Assembly (NCBI GenBank): GCA_030761205.1
Contig: JAULJL010000025.1
Location: 8,499,501-8,563,500, forward strand
Source: Fremontodendron californicum
Lineage: Eukaryota > Streptophyta > Magnoliopsida > Malvales > Malvaceae
Direction of reading: 5' to 3'
DNA length: 64,000 bases
Part shown: one piece after another, positions 19,901 to 29,389 of the stretch
How the letters are laid out: each line of letters opens with the position of its first letter
Numbering within the stretch: position 1 is the stretch's first letter
Translations under genes and position numbers: made by a program
Notes under the pieces: generated by a model
Databases searched by the model: none
Told to the model about the DNA's origin: nothing
The model's input: only the letters and a program-made list of their open reading frames with translations

Positions 19901-22232
19901 CATTTGTAAGTGATGGTAGTTCCTCAAACTTTTGTTTCCAACAATGCTTATCCTGAAAAGATTTTAACAAAGAATCAGTGTGTGAAATTTCTGAAGCATT
20001 ATCAAACTCATATTCAATTAAATAAGCTTCTAAAGGATCATGGAATGTGGTAGTGGTGAGATGTTCATGAACAAGTTCTTCAATGAAATCCACTTCATGT
20101 ACTTCTGAATTATCACCAGGTTGCTTGCAAATGTTGAACACATTTAATTCTAAAGTCATATTTCCAAAAGAAATGTTCAACATACCATTCCTGCAATTTA
20201 TCAGAGCATTAGAAGTTGCAAGAAATGGACGGCCTAATATAACAGGAATTTGAACATTTGGATTTGAAACAGGATGTGTGTCCAAAACAATAAAATCAAC
20301 AGGGAAGTAAAAATTATCAATTTGAACCAAAACATCTTCAACTATCCCTCGAGGAATTTTTACAGAACGATCAGCTAGTTGAAGTGTAACAGGTGTTTCC
20401 TTGAGTTCACCTAAACCTAACTGTTGATAAACAGAAAAAGGCAAAAGATTAACACTAGCACCAAGATCAAGAAATGCACGTTCTATTCTAGTGTTTCCAA
20501 TGATGCATGAGATTGTTGGACATCCAGGATCTTTGAATTTTGGTGGAGTAAGGTGCTGAATGATTGAGCTCACACTTTCCGTCAAAAATGCTTTCTTTTG
20601 TACATTATGTTTCCTTTTAACTGTGCACATGTCCTTCAAAAATTTAGCATAAGATGGAACTTGTTTGATTGCATCCAATAAAGGAATGTTAATCTTAACT
20701 TGTTTGAAAAGTTCATAAATTTCTGCATTTTGATTCAAATTCTTTATTGTTTGCAACCTTTGAGGAAAAGGAGCAGGATGCATACCTTTTTCTTTGTCCA
20801 AATTTTCAAGAAGTTCAGACTTACCATCATCCTTACCATTACTTTTCGGAGGGGAAAGAGGATCTTGGTCTTTTGATGGAATCTTTTTGTCAATTGCCTT
20901 TCCACTTCGAAGAGTTGTGATAGAACTGGCATTTTCCTGTTGAGTTTCATTGGAGCAAGAAACAAGACATTGAGTAGAAGGGTTAGGCTGAGGTTGAGCA
21001 GGAAACTTACCTTTTTCTTGAGTGCGTAATGAAGCTGTCAATGTGGACAAGGTGTTTTTGATCTCATTGATGTCCTGTGAAGTCCGGCTATTCACATTTG
21101 CTTGTGTTTGCATGAATGCTTGCAATGTCTCTTCCAAGGTTTGTACACGTGAAGGTTGATAGGAAAAAGTGTTGCCCGGCTTTTGAGATTGTGGTACCTG
21201 AACATGATTATTATTCCGCCAACTGAAGTTGGGATGATTTCTCCATTCAGGGTTATACGTTTCAGAGTAAGGAGAAGGAAAAGGTTTTTTAAATGTGTTT
21301 ATGGAATTTACTTGATCATGCAACGCTTCTTTAAGAATGGGAATGTTTGGACATTCAGAAGTGGGGTGTCCCATGATTTCACAAATTCCACAACTTTCTT
21401 CATTTTTAACCGTTTTGACTTCTTTTACTTCTCTAAGTTCCATGGCTTCAATCTTTCTAGCCAAATTAGCTACTTTAGCTTTTATCTCATCTTCTTGACT
21501 AAAATGATATTTTCCTCTGTTAGAAACAACATTAGATCTATTGGAACTTTCAGAGGAATTATCTGTGTGCCAGGCTTGAGAGTTATCTGCCAAATGGTCT
21601 AAGTAGTCAAAGGCTTCTTCAGGTTCTTTTTCTAGAAACTCACCGTTACACATTGTTTCAACAAATTGTTTAGTTTCGGGAGTTAAACTTTCATAAAAGA
21701 AACTAATAAGACGCCATTTTTCAAAACCATGATGTGGACAAGAACTTAACAAATCTTTAAAACGATCCCAGCACTGAAAAAATGCTTCATTTTGATTTTG
21801 ATTGAAATTTTGAATCTGTCTTTTCAAAGCAGTAGTTTTATGTGCTGGGAAAAATTTCTTTAGAAACTCAGTTTGTAATTCTTGCCATGTGCCAATTGAC
21901 CTTGGTTTTAAATTATGAAGCCAAATTTTTGCTTTATCTTTTAAAGAAAAAGGAAATAATTTTAGCTTGACAATTTCATTTGTACATTGTTGGTCATTAA
22001 AGGTGACACATACATCTTCGAAGTCTTTTAGAAACGAGTAAGCACTTTCCGATTCCAACCCATAGAAATTTGGAAGCAAAGCTATCATACCTGGTTTAAA
22101 ACGAAAGTTGTTTGCATTGAGAGGAAAAATAAAACAAGAGGGTGATGAGCTTCGAGTTGGTTGCAAGTAGTCACGCATGGTGCGTACTTGTCTGTTCTCA
22201 TCTTCAGCATGAACACTTTCATTGTCAGCCAT
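16965..22232 (-). CDS. gag-pol: Gag-pol polyprotein of Athila-like gypsy retrotransposon
   Basis: One unbroken frame encodes capsid and all replication enzymes. The frame is open from an ATG at 22325 (1786 residues; positions below use that numbering). The ATG at 22232 (residue 32, MADNESVHAEDE) is the likely start because the first 31 residues overlap a candidate splice donor. Order: gag (about 50-300); CX2CX4HX4C zinc knuckle (Cys312, Cys315, His320, Cys325); aspartic protease with DLGAS (Asp620); reverse transcriptase with FMDD (1065-1068); RNase H from CDAS (Asp1214); integrase zinc motif (His1421, His1428, Cys1459, Cys1462); integrase catalytic triad Asp1491, Asp1550, Glu1586 with 35 residues between the last two; C-terminal domain with GPFVV (1731-1735). 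All key residues are present, so activity is plausible. Stop TAG at 16967-16965. Confidence 0.95.
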   Translation of the reverse strand: MADNESVHAEDENRQVRTMRDYLQPTRSSSPSCFIFPLNANNFRFKPGMIALLPNFYGLESESAYSFLKDFEDVCVTFNDQQCTNEIVKLKLFPFSLKDKAKIWLHNLKPRSIGTWQELQTEFLKKFFPAHKTTALKRQIQNFNQNQNEAFFQCWDRFKDLLSSCPHHGFEKWRLISFFYESLTPETKQFVETMCNGEFLEKEPEEAFDYLDHLADNSQAWHTDNSSESSNRSNVVSNRGKYHFSQEDEIKAKVANLARKIEAMELREVKEVKTVKNEESCGICEIMGHPTSECPNIPILKEALHDQVNSINTFKKPFPSPYSETYNPEWRNHPNFSWRNNNHVQVPQSQKPGNTFSYQPSRVQTLEETLQAFMQTQANVNSRTSQDINEIKNTLSTLTASLRTQEKGKFPAQPQPNPSTQCLVSCSNETQQENASSITTLRSGKAIDKKIPSKDQDPLSPPKSNGKDDGKSELLENLDKEKGMHPAPFPQRLQTIKNLNQNAEIYELFKQVKINIPLLDAIKQVPSYAKFLKDMCTVKRKHNVQKKAFLTESVSSIIQHLTPPKFKDPGCPTISCIIGNTRIERAFLDLGASVNLLPFSVYQQLGLGELKETPVTLQLADRSVKIPRGIVEDVLVQIDNFYFPVDFIVLDTHPVSNPNVQIPVILGRPFLATSNALINCRNGMLNISFGNMTLELNVFNICKQPGDNSEVHEVDFIEELVHEHLTTTTFHDPLEAYLIEYEFDNASEISHTDSLLKSFQDKHCWKQKFEELPSLTNVTVPSTIEPPKLELKPLPSELKYSFLGESETFPVIISSHLDELQEGKLLQLLKMHKNALGWTLADIKGISPLICTHNIYLEENAKPSRQMQRRLNPNMKEVVRNEVIKLLDNGIIYPISDSKWVSPTQVVPKKSGVTVVKNENNELIPARTVTGWRMCIDYRKLNSVTRKDHFPLPFMDQILERVAGHQFYCFLDGYSGYNQIAIALEDQEKTTFTCPFGTFAYRRMPFGLCNAPATFQRCMLSIFSDMIERNLEIFMDDFSVSGDSFDDCLANLKNVLIRCEEKNLVLNWEKCHFMVTKGIVLGHIVSAKGIEVDKSKLELIANLPTPKTVKDIRSFLGHAGFYRRFIKDFSTISKPLCNLLMKDTAFEWTKDCEDAFEKLKNMLTTAPIMRSPDWSLPFEIMCDASDYAVGAVLGQRKDNKPHVIYYASKTLNRAQMNYSTTEKELLAVVFALDKFRSYLVGSSIVVFSDHAALKYLLSKKDAKPRLLRWILLLQEFDITIRDKKGVENVVADHLSRLVCDESFGTSPINDTFPDEQLLIVSTTPWFADIANFLATGKIPSQWSTQDKRKFLNEVKKFYWDDPYLFKYCPDQIFRRCIPDNEVSSVIKFCHSEACGGHFSSKKTAAKILQCGFYWPTLFKDAHNFCKSCESCQKLGSISKRNMMPLNPILVIEIFDCWGIDFMGPFPPSFGFLYILVAIDYVSKWIEAIPCRNNDHKTVIKFLKENILSRFGIPRSIISDGGTHFCNKVFETLMKKYAITHKVATPYHPQTNGQVELANREIKQILEKTVNPNRKDWSLRLNDALWAYRTAFKTALGMSPYRLVYGKPCHLPVELEHKAYWAIKMFNSNLDDASNLRKLQINELEELRNDAYENSKIHKERTKAFHDKLISRKTFNVGQKVLLYNSRLHIFPGKLRSRWTGPFVVKHVYHYGAVDIENPQNGNVFKVNGQRLKLFLENHVTQEEVVFLSDPCFENN

Positions 22233-22254
22233 GGTAGGAGTTGTATTAGAAAGA

Positions 22255-22261
22255 TTACCTG
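22255..22261 (-). promoter_or_regulatory. Candidate 5' splice donor in the leader
   Basis: Minus strand reads TTTTTCAG then GTAATCTTTC, with the GT at 22258-22257, 25 bp before the gag ATG. Splicing from here to acceptors at 16821 or 16029 would remove gag-pol and bring the NABP-like or LOG start codon near the 5' leader. An upstream ATG at 22325 would remain in the leader and is out of frame with both. Inferred from sequence only. Confidence 0.4.
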
Positions 22262-22343
22262 AAAAAGTTTCACAATAAAATCTAACTAAACGACGAGATC
22301 TAAAATCACGTCGCCAAACAAGCATAAAACAAAGTTAATATAT

Positions 22344-22465
22344 AAATTAGGCGGTATAACCAGCCAAACAAAATAAATATACTAAATTAGGCGGTATAAC
22401 CAGCCAAACAAAATAAATATATACAAAATTAGGCGGTATAACCAGCCAATAAAAATAAATATACT
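22344..22465. repeat. Three tandem ~40-bp units in the 5' leader
   Basis: Units start at 22344, 22384 and 22426. Each carries AAATTAGGCGGTATAACCAG followed by CCAAACAAAATAAATATA or a variant. They lie between the primer-binding site and gag, where dimerisation, packaging or translation signals are common in retroelements. Confidence 0.85.
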
Positions 22466-22491
22466 TATAAACTTATATACTTAGTATTGCT

Positions 22492-22509
22492 TCCCCGGCA
22501 ACGGCGCCA
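22492..22509 (-). promoter_or_regulatory. Primer-binding site, tRNA-Asp type
   Basis: Minus strand TGGCGCCGTTGCCGGGGA begins six bases after the 5' LTR end. This is the primer site known from Athila and related plant gypsy elements (tRNA-Asp 3' end). Confidence 0.9.
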
Positions 22510-22515
22510 AAAACT

Positions 22516-23998
22516 TGATGGAGACTCAATTAAGAGTCGTAAACCCAAGTGCAGGTTATGTTCAAGTAATAAATTCTCGGGTGTCCGAGGTCGAACCACA
22601 AGGAAGCGTATTAGTAAGTATAAGTTTATAAATATATAAGAAAAAGAAAGTAAACAAGATATTAGGGAATCAACAACAAAATAAGATAAACAAGATATTA
22701 GAGAACAAAATAAACAAAATATAAAAGAAATTAAACAAGATATAAACAACAATAAGAAAAGATGTTGAGGTTAGAGAATCCACTCTTGGTGTTATGCTAA
22801 GATTAATCTTGTTTTATTACACAATTGAAATCCACACATAAGGGAGGTTCCAATCGGAAGGTTTAGCAATTCAGTCCAAATTGTCCAACGTCCATAGCAT
22901 ATGATATTATGTTCATTTGGTGTCCTCAAAACTCACAAAAAGAGTCCAAGCATTCCTTATGCCAAGGTATATGTCTACAACAAATCAAGGTTATGAAACC
23001 AAGCATTTACTGTGCCATTTTCATTGTCAATAATGAATCAAGATCCCTACTTTGCAAGTATGATTTTAAACCAAAAGAAAATATTATCTATACTAGTGTT
23101 TATAAATTTTAGCTCATGTTTAAGAGACTAACCTTAGCATTTACCAAGAGCTTCACCTCATCACCTCAACAATATGATTAGCAACACATACTAGATATGA
23201 ATAAAATGAAAAGAAATGTAAGAAACATAAGTAAATAAAGAAAAAGAAAACTAGAGAAAGAAGAAGAAAACTTAGAGAATGTTATTACAATGGCTAATAT
23301 CCTACCAATGTATAATGTATCCCAATACTCATCCAAGGCCCTCTATTTATACACATTTTGGAGGGCTAAATGACAAGAGACAAGCTTTACAAATTTCAAA
23401 GGTAGGTATAATAGGTGGGTGCATTTTTCTAACAATTTTCGTCATATTGTATGACAATTCTGATCAGCCAGCTTGATGGTCGATTTTGTCAATGTTGGAG
23501 GCTCGATCTGATAAAATGGTCTTCTAGAAAAATATACCCCTATCAGTTACGGATCCATAGCCGTTGGAATCAGATCATTTGCGCACGTGGATCGGAAGAT
23601 ATGGTCAAAATACCAAAACGGTGCAGAACAGACGTCATTGCACATCAGCCAACTTGATGGTCGATTTCGCTAGGGAAAACGACTCCGTTTCAAGAAGTGT
23701 AAAACATGAAAAAGATAGATATGCCTCTTAGATTTGCAGGGATACAAAGTTCAGCCTTATTGATTCAGTGAAACTCAAGATATAGCTGATATGGCAAAAG
23801 GTGTCGGAACTGGAACTGAACTGGATTTGCCCTTAATTCTAGTAATCTGAAATCACTCAAAAAAACTTGTGAAAAACACCAAATTACATAAAAATATAAA
23901 AGATCATAAACACAATTAGACTAAACAATAATAACTCGTATTTGACACAAAACAATAATAAAACATAACTAAAAACTATATAATTATACGAGTTATCA
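22516..23998 (-). repeat. 5' LTR of the LOG-bearing retrotransposon
   Basis: 1483 bp, same length as the 3' LTR, with TG..CA ends. The TATA motif at 23351-23343 suggests U3 is about 23998-23315 and R-U5 the remaining 800 bp. Three substitutions distinguish it from the 3' LTR. Confidence 0.95.
23343..23351 (-). promoter_or_regulatory. LTR promoter TATA box
   Basis: Minus strand GTGTATAAATAGAGGGCC fits the plant TATA consensus closely. Transcription would be expected about 30 bp downstream, near 23315. The same sequence is in the 3' LTR. Confidence 0.7.
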
Positions 23999-24003
23999 AT
24001 AAG
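23999..24003. repeat. Target-site duplication ATAAG (right)
   Basis: Identical to 12043-12047 and directly adjacent to the 5' LTR end GTTATCA. Confidence 0.9.
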
Positions 24004-24043
24004 CATGAAGCCGGATTTCCCAATAAAGCTTTGGTATCAGGGC
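24004..24043 (+). mobile_element. End of split copia 5' LTR and its primer-binding site
   Basis: AGCATGAAGCCGGATTTCCCAATA, up to 24025, is the LTR end. It is followed at 24032-24043 by TGGTATCAGGGC, one base from the usual initiator-Met primer site TGGTATCAGAGC (seen intact in the copia element at 42312-42301). With 11480-12047 it forms the target of the LOG-bearing element. Confidence 0.65.
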
Positions 24044-24605
24044 TTTGTCACGTCTACAGTTCAATTCCTACCAATGACATCTAGGCTAAAAAGTTTAGGT
24101 ATCAAGACTTCGTCACTTCTGTGGTCCAATTCCTATGATCATCTTCTAGGCTAAAAAGATTAGGTATTGGGGATTTGTCATGTCCGTGGTTTAATTCCCA
24201 TGAACGACATATAGGCTGAAAGCTTAGATATTGGGGCTTTATCACATATGTGGTTCAATTTCTACAGACAACATCTAAGCTAAAGAGCTTATGTATAGAA
24301 GCTTTGACATGTCCCCGTGGTCGCATCCTTACGGACAACACCTAAGGTGAAGAACTTGGGTATGGGGGTTTATCACACCCGTGGTTTATTTCCTACGGGC
24401 AACATCTAGGCTAAAAAGCTTAGGTACTAGGGCTTTATCGCGTTTGTGGTTCGATTCCTATGAATGACATCTACGTTGAAAAACAAGGTATCGAAGCTTT
24501 GTCACATCCGTTGTTCAATTCCTACGATGACATCTAGGCTAAAAATCTTAGTTATCGGGGCTTTTTCACATCCGTGGTTCAATTCCTACGGACGGCATCC
24601 AAGTT
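24030..24605. repeat. ~65-bp minisatellite next to a copia primer site
   Basis: About nine degenerate units, spaced roughly 65 bp, each with GGTATCGGGGCTTTGTCAC-like sequence followed by CCGTGGTTCAATTCCTA and CATCTAGGCTAAAAA. Phase marks lie near 24041, 24107, 24172, 24236, 24300, 24366, 24430, 24494 and 24558. The unit start resembles the primer-binding region itself. Confidence 0.8.
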
Positions 24606-25141
24606 TACAATGTTATGGGAAACGCCCTTAAGAGGGGTCATCAGACCTGTTTTCTGGCATCAAGCTCTTGATAAGTCTGGTCTTCCATGTTGAATGAGGA
24701 TTTTGATCAAGGTTCTGGTGTCACCTCTTAGGCCGTGCTTTGAATTGTGGACCTAAGTTCTGAACGTCCCCTTTGCCCTTTCTTCAAATATCTTTGTTGG
24801 TCCTTGTTCTAGGATTTTTGGGTAAGTTTTTGGCATCACTTGTCAGTTTACGCCTTTCGAACATCGTAGGTCCTGAGTTTTGGACATGTCCTTTTCCCTT
24901 CCATTTAACGATCTTCATTGATCCTATACACATCTGGAAACATCGTGGTAAGAGGTTAATCATGCCTCTTACCAAGTGTTTTTGCCTTTTGTATGTCTAT
25001 TAGTCCGCAATGCTTGAGCTTTCTCTCTTCAATATGCAATGTCGATCTTCTAGTCTTGATTTATTGTTTTTGGCGTTTAGGCCTTTGCTTTGGTCACTTT
25101 TTAGGTGTCGACATTTTAACATTCTAGGTTGTATTTCCAAC
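24606..25141. other. Unassigned sequence, probable decayed copia interior
   Basis: No recognisable gene. It is continuous with the minisatellite on the left and interrupted by a solo LTR on the right. Frames at 24773-25003 and 25010-25273 show no family features. Confidence 0.35.
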
Positions 25142-26990
25142 TATTGGATTTGGCCTCATGCTCAAGTAATAAACAATTTAATCAAGAACATGAACACAGC
25201 GGAAAAAGAAAATAAAAAGAATCAAAGAAGTAGCCAAATCCCCAAGGATCAAACTTGTAAACTTTTAATGTGATTAAGCAATTGTATAACATACATATGA
25301 TTTAGAAATTATACCTTAACTCAAAGATATCGTAATCTTGAGTTCAAACAGCCCATGTGATCTTGAACACCAAGAGGAATCTCGAGACTTCAAAGCCACC
25401 CAAGTGTTTGGCCTGCAATGGTGATCCATACAGATGAACAAGAAAACCTTCTCAAGGTAGCAATGGAGTGCTTTCCGAAATCCATGCTAGTGGTTTAGGA
25501 TTCATAAACCTCCCCCCAACAAGAGAACCATGGTCGAATGCTTCATAAGCAAGAGGAGGAAGAAAGCAATTTTCTCTCCACCAAGGTAAAGTGCAGCGCA
25601 CAAAGAAACAATCAAGATTTCTTTTCTTTTTCACTCTAAGACATATGCTCTCAAGGGAGAAACTTTTTCTCTCTATCAATCCACTACTTGACAAGGATGA
25701 GAAAGAAATCAAGAAGGCACCATACAAGCACATCATGTGTGCGGCCAAAATTAAGTTATAAGGTAGCCAGCTATTGTTTATATAGGGGGCGACAAGCACT
25801 AGGTTTTTTTTACTTAGGGCTATAACACAACTCTTGTGTTATTTTCTCTTAAGTCCTTTAACTTAATTAAACCATTTAATTAAACCTTTATTGATAAATT
25901 CTAAATTTAATCAATTAGGTCCATTCCATTTTAATTCCTTAAATTCATCTTATTTTGTTTGACTTATTAGGCTTCCAATATGTTGGCAATGAATATAATT
26001 ATAATCCAAATATAAATGAGGATAATTAATTTATTTTCATAGATCTTGAGCGGACTCTAGCAAGCCATCATGACCACCCAATTATTGGAGAGTCAAGGTA
26101 GTCTCGACATAACCTTTCTGTGTAATTCAATCCTTCCACCATATATCCCGAAAGACCATGAGCATGATGCAGTGTCTACTCATGAAATCTATCGATGTTA
26201 GTTCTTGCAACTTATATTTATATATATAGTTAACTTTATGAACTTTATGAACTTAGAGAACTCACTTCTCCTAAATTCATTTTGCTCTGGCCAGAGACTT
26301 TAACTAGTTAACTTAAGCCTAGAACAAATGAGATATGTATCCTTATTATCACTTGGAGTGGTGAATCCTCTCTAGGTTGCTAATTTATCTTCGTATGCTT
26401 CATGCCATACCCAAAATCACCCTACCATAGTAATAAATTCTTGTGACCTATTTGAAAAAAAATCAAAGTATGACAATTCACATACAAGATAACCTGGCAC
26501 CACAAGTTAAAGGACTACTTTACACGACTTACACATCAGAATATTTCCATAGACACCTGAGTAAGCTACCAAATGGAGTTCTCATAGTGGGCCATGATCA
26601 GTGAACTTGTTCTCATAATAAGCACCTATATGTTATCCCTAAGTGTCTCCATACTTCAATCAATGAGATTGATTGCTTATTTCCAAAGTAAGAAGGCTTA
26701 AATGTACCAGTCTTTGAGCATTGTGAATGCCCCTTCTCGACAATACAATGACCAGGAACTAGTTTAGTAACACGGCTTTGATGCATAAGGATCTCATAAT
26801 TATAACTCTTTATAATTCCTTTCCAAGGCCATTGTGTTCCATGGGCTTCATTCGATTAGCTCACAATAACTCTTTATTTTGTTACTAATTGATGAACTAA
26901 AATCTTTATCTCATTGTATTAAGTGATTATTATGCATTATTGATTGTATATCCCTGTCTAATACGATTGGCTCTAGAGCATATTCCAACA
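25142..26990 (-). mobile_element. Copia solo LTR
   Basis: Starts TATTGGATTTGGCCTCATGC and ends GCATATTCCAACA, matching the ends of the related LTRs at 33729 and 35592. Flanks are CCAAC (25137-25141) and CCAAG (26991-26995), a target duplication with one mismatch. There is no polypurine tract or primer site next to it, so it is read as a solo LTR. No coding potential is supported. Confidence 0.7.
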
Positions 26991-27355
26991 CCAAGATTAT
27001 TTCTTACTCAAAAATTTTAACCTCGTGTTGAGCTTGCACATGTTTTGACTTAGTGCTATCTTCGGATGTATGTGGTGGAGTTGGCTTTGCTCCAACCTTT
27101 GAGGGTTGAACTTATTGTGTAAAATCTCTTCGTCTGGACTTATGACTTCATTTCTCTTTATTTTAAAAGAATTTTGTGGAACACCTCAAGCGACATTTTA
27201 GGTTGTACCTCGAGAGCTTCTTTGTTCACTTGTAAGTGTCTAGGAACTCTTTGGAAAATGTTTCAATTAAAATCCTCTCTAAGAAGAATTTTTTGGTACA
27301 TCTCAAGAAACCCTTTAAGTCATGGATTGAGAAACTCATTCTTCACTTGTAAGTG
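26991..27355. other. Unassigned spacer between two solo LTRs
   Basis: No gene visible. CATTTTAGGTTGTA near 27192 echoes CATTTTAACATTCTAGGTTG at 25112, so this is probably the continuation of 24606-25141. CTTCACTTGTAAGTG-like text occurs near 27220 and again at the right edge. Confidence 0.3.
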
Positions 27356-29357
27356 TGTAGACAACTAATTTTGTCCGGGCCTCCCAAACAATAATGGAAG
27401 AAGATGTCAAAGTAAAAAAAAAAAGATGGAACTCTTCGTGCCGAGCAAGAAGGCAGATTTGACCTCTGAAGCTTGTTTGTAAGAAAACATGATTTTAAGT
27501 TCTTCATTTGAAAAAGATTCCTTCTTTACTTTTGAAACTAATTTGAAGATCTTTCCAACGATATATTACTCACCCAAAACGGATAAGAATTGGTCATCTA
27601 ATTTGGAAAAGGAAGTCTGAGAAGATGCAGCAGCACAAAGGGGCAGGCTGAGGGCTCAACGCTGCGGTGCCCTCTAGGTCCTGGCGTTGGGAAATTTTCC
27701 TTCACTCATTTTTATTGCCTCACTCTTACTTGTGCGAGAAAAAGTAGTTCTCAAGGTCTTAAAGCTCCATAAATAGCATCGTTTGAGGCACAAATTAGAT
27801 ATTTTTTGAGGAGTCTTGGAGGATCAAATAAAGAGAATAAGAAGAGGAGATCAAGATGGAAAGATTTGGAGAACAAAAGGAGGAGATCAAGTGAAAGTGA
27901 AGTGAATAAATGATGGAAAATGTTTAGGTGGTTGGGCCAAAGCACAAAAAGGAAGAGGGGAAGTCCATATTTTCTAAGTGGATGACAAGTCTTTATGGAA
28001 ATATGGGAGGCCCATTGGTGTTTAAGTAATAGCAAATTTTGTTGGCTAACGCATGAGAGCCCATTCTCAATGACCAAGTGTTAAGATGATGGCCCATCCT
28101 TCAAGACCAAGTAGGAAATGATGAATGGGAAAATGGGTAGCCCAATTTGTATAAGGAATATAGAGAGAGCCCAAGCTTAGGAGGTCTATGAAGATTTTTG
28201 TTGTTGAGAGGCCTAACATTAAGAAGTCCATTTAGATTTTGTTGATGGGAGGCCCAAATTTATGACCCATGTAGGAAAATGGGGGTGAGCTTAGAATTAA
28301 ATAAAGATTGAAAGGACCATTTGGCAAATAAGGGAGGCATTTTGGTAATTAAAAAGGATAAGTAAAAAGTGTCCTTAGAAGGGCTAAATGGCATGTTGGT
28401 AAATAAATGTATAGTAAAAAAAAGACATGAGTCACCTTGTTTAGTACATGAGTTGGCATTTTTGGCCAATGAGGAGCACTCTAAATGGCTAAGGATGAAA
28501 GCTTATTGGTTAAAGACATGTGAAGCCATGTGATAGCCATGTGATATTGCCAAGTGCTTAATAAAGATAGTACATTAGGTGGCATTTTTGGCCAATAAAA
28601 GAGCACTCTTGGTGACCTAGTAGGAGCCATTAGCTAGCTAATGGGTGGCATTTTAATGTGTAAGGATTAATCTCCATTGGCTAGGAAACATGATGAAGCC
28701 AAGTGGCTAAAAAAAAGATGAAAGGGAGGTGATGAAAAGGGATTAGGCCAAGGAAGGATTTTTTTTATATTCATTCACATTCACTATTCACTACTCACTT
28801 GAAAAAAAGAGGAGGAGGTTGGTTCAAAAGTTTCACAAGGATAAAGGGAAAGGAAGAGAGGAAAAGAGGAAAAATGGAGGTTCAAAGTTTTTGTTCTTGA
28901 AAGCTTACTAAGGTAGCTTGCTTGATTATTTCTTTTCCATTTTATTTTCCATCTATTTCAAGATTTATTCCTTGTATTTATCTTCTTTTCTTAAGGTTTT
29001 TTTTTAAAGAGATTTTAAAGAGACCATCTTCTTCTAGTTCTCTTTTTCACAAAATAAGTTTGCAAAACTTTTTCCTCCATATTTTGCTTTGGCCGAAACT
29101 AGAGGGCCTTTAGTGTGCTTGTGTTAGCTTCATTTTTCTTGCTTGCTATTGGATGTGGGTTGTTCTATTGTGGTAGGATAGATGATATTCCTTTGTTTTC
29201 TTTCAAAAAAATGAAATAAAAAGATCTCTGAGCTTGATTATCTTGGTTCCTACCAAGTGATGGCTATAGCTGGATCTAGTATCCAAGGGGCTAGCCTTGA
29301 GCCAACCTTCGTTTTTCTTGTTTGTTTACATTTTTTTGCTTATATATCGTCTTTTTC

Positions 29358-29389
<32 letters not shown>

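Larger units (their letters stand above)
12048..23998 (-). mobile_element. Complete Athila-like Ty3/gypsy retrotransposon carrying NABP-like and LOG genes
   Basis: An 11,951-bp element on the minus strand. In transcript order it has the 5' LTR (23998-22516), a tRNA-Asp type primer site (22509-22492), a leader with a triplicated 40-bp unit, and an uninterrupted gag-pol (22232-16965). Then come a Cys-rich 178-residue protein (16819-16283), a LOG enzyme (16006-15359), a 3' non-coding region, a polypurine tract (13541-13531) and the 3' LTR (13530-12048). LTRs are both 1483 bp without gaps and differ at three positions by my reading (13003/23471, 13214/23682, 13264/23732). Target duplication is perfect. 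Gag form, primer type and 3' motifs suit the Athila/Tat branch; exact lineage needs a tree. All three frames are open, so the element could be autonomous. Confidence 0.93.
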
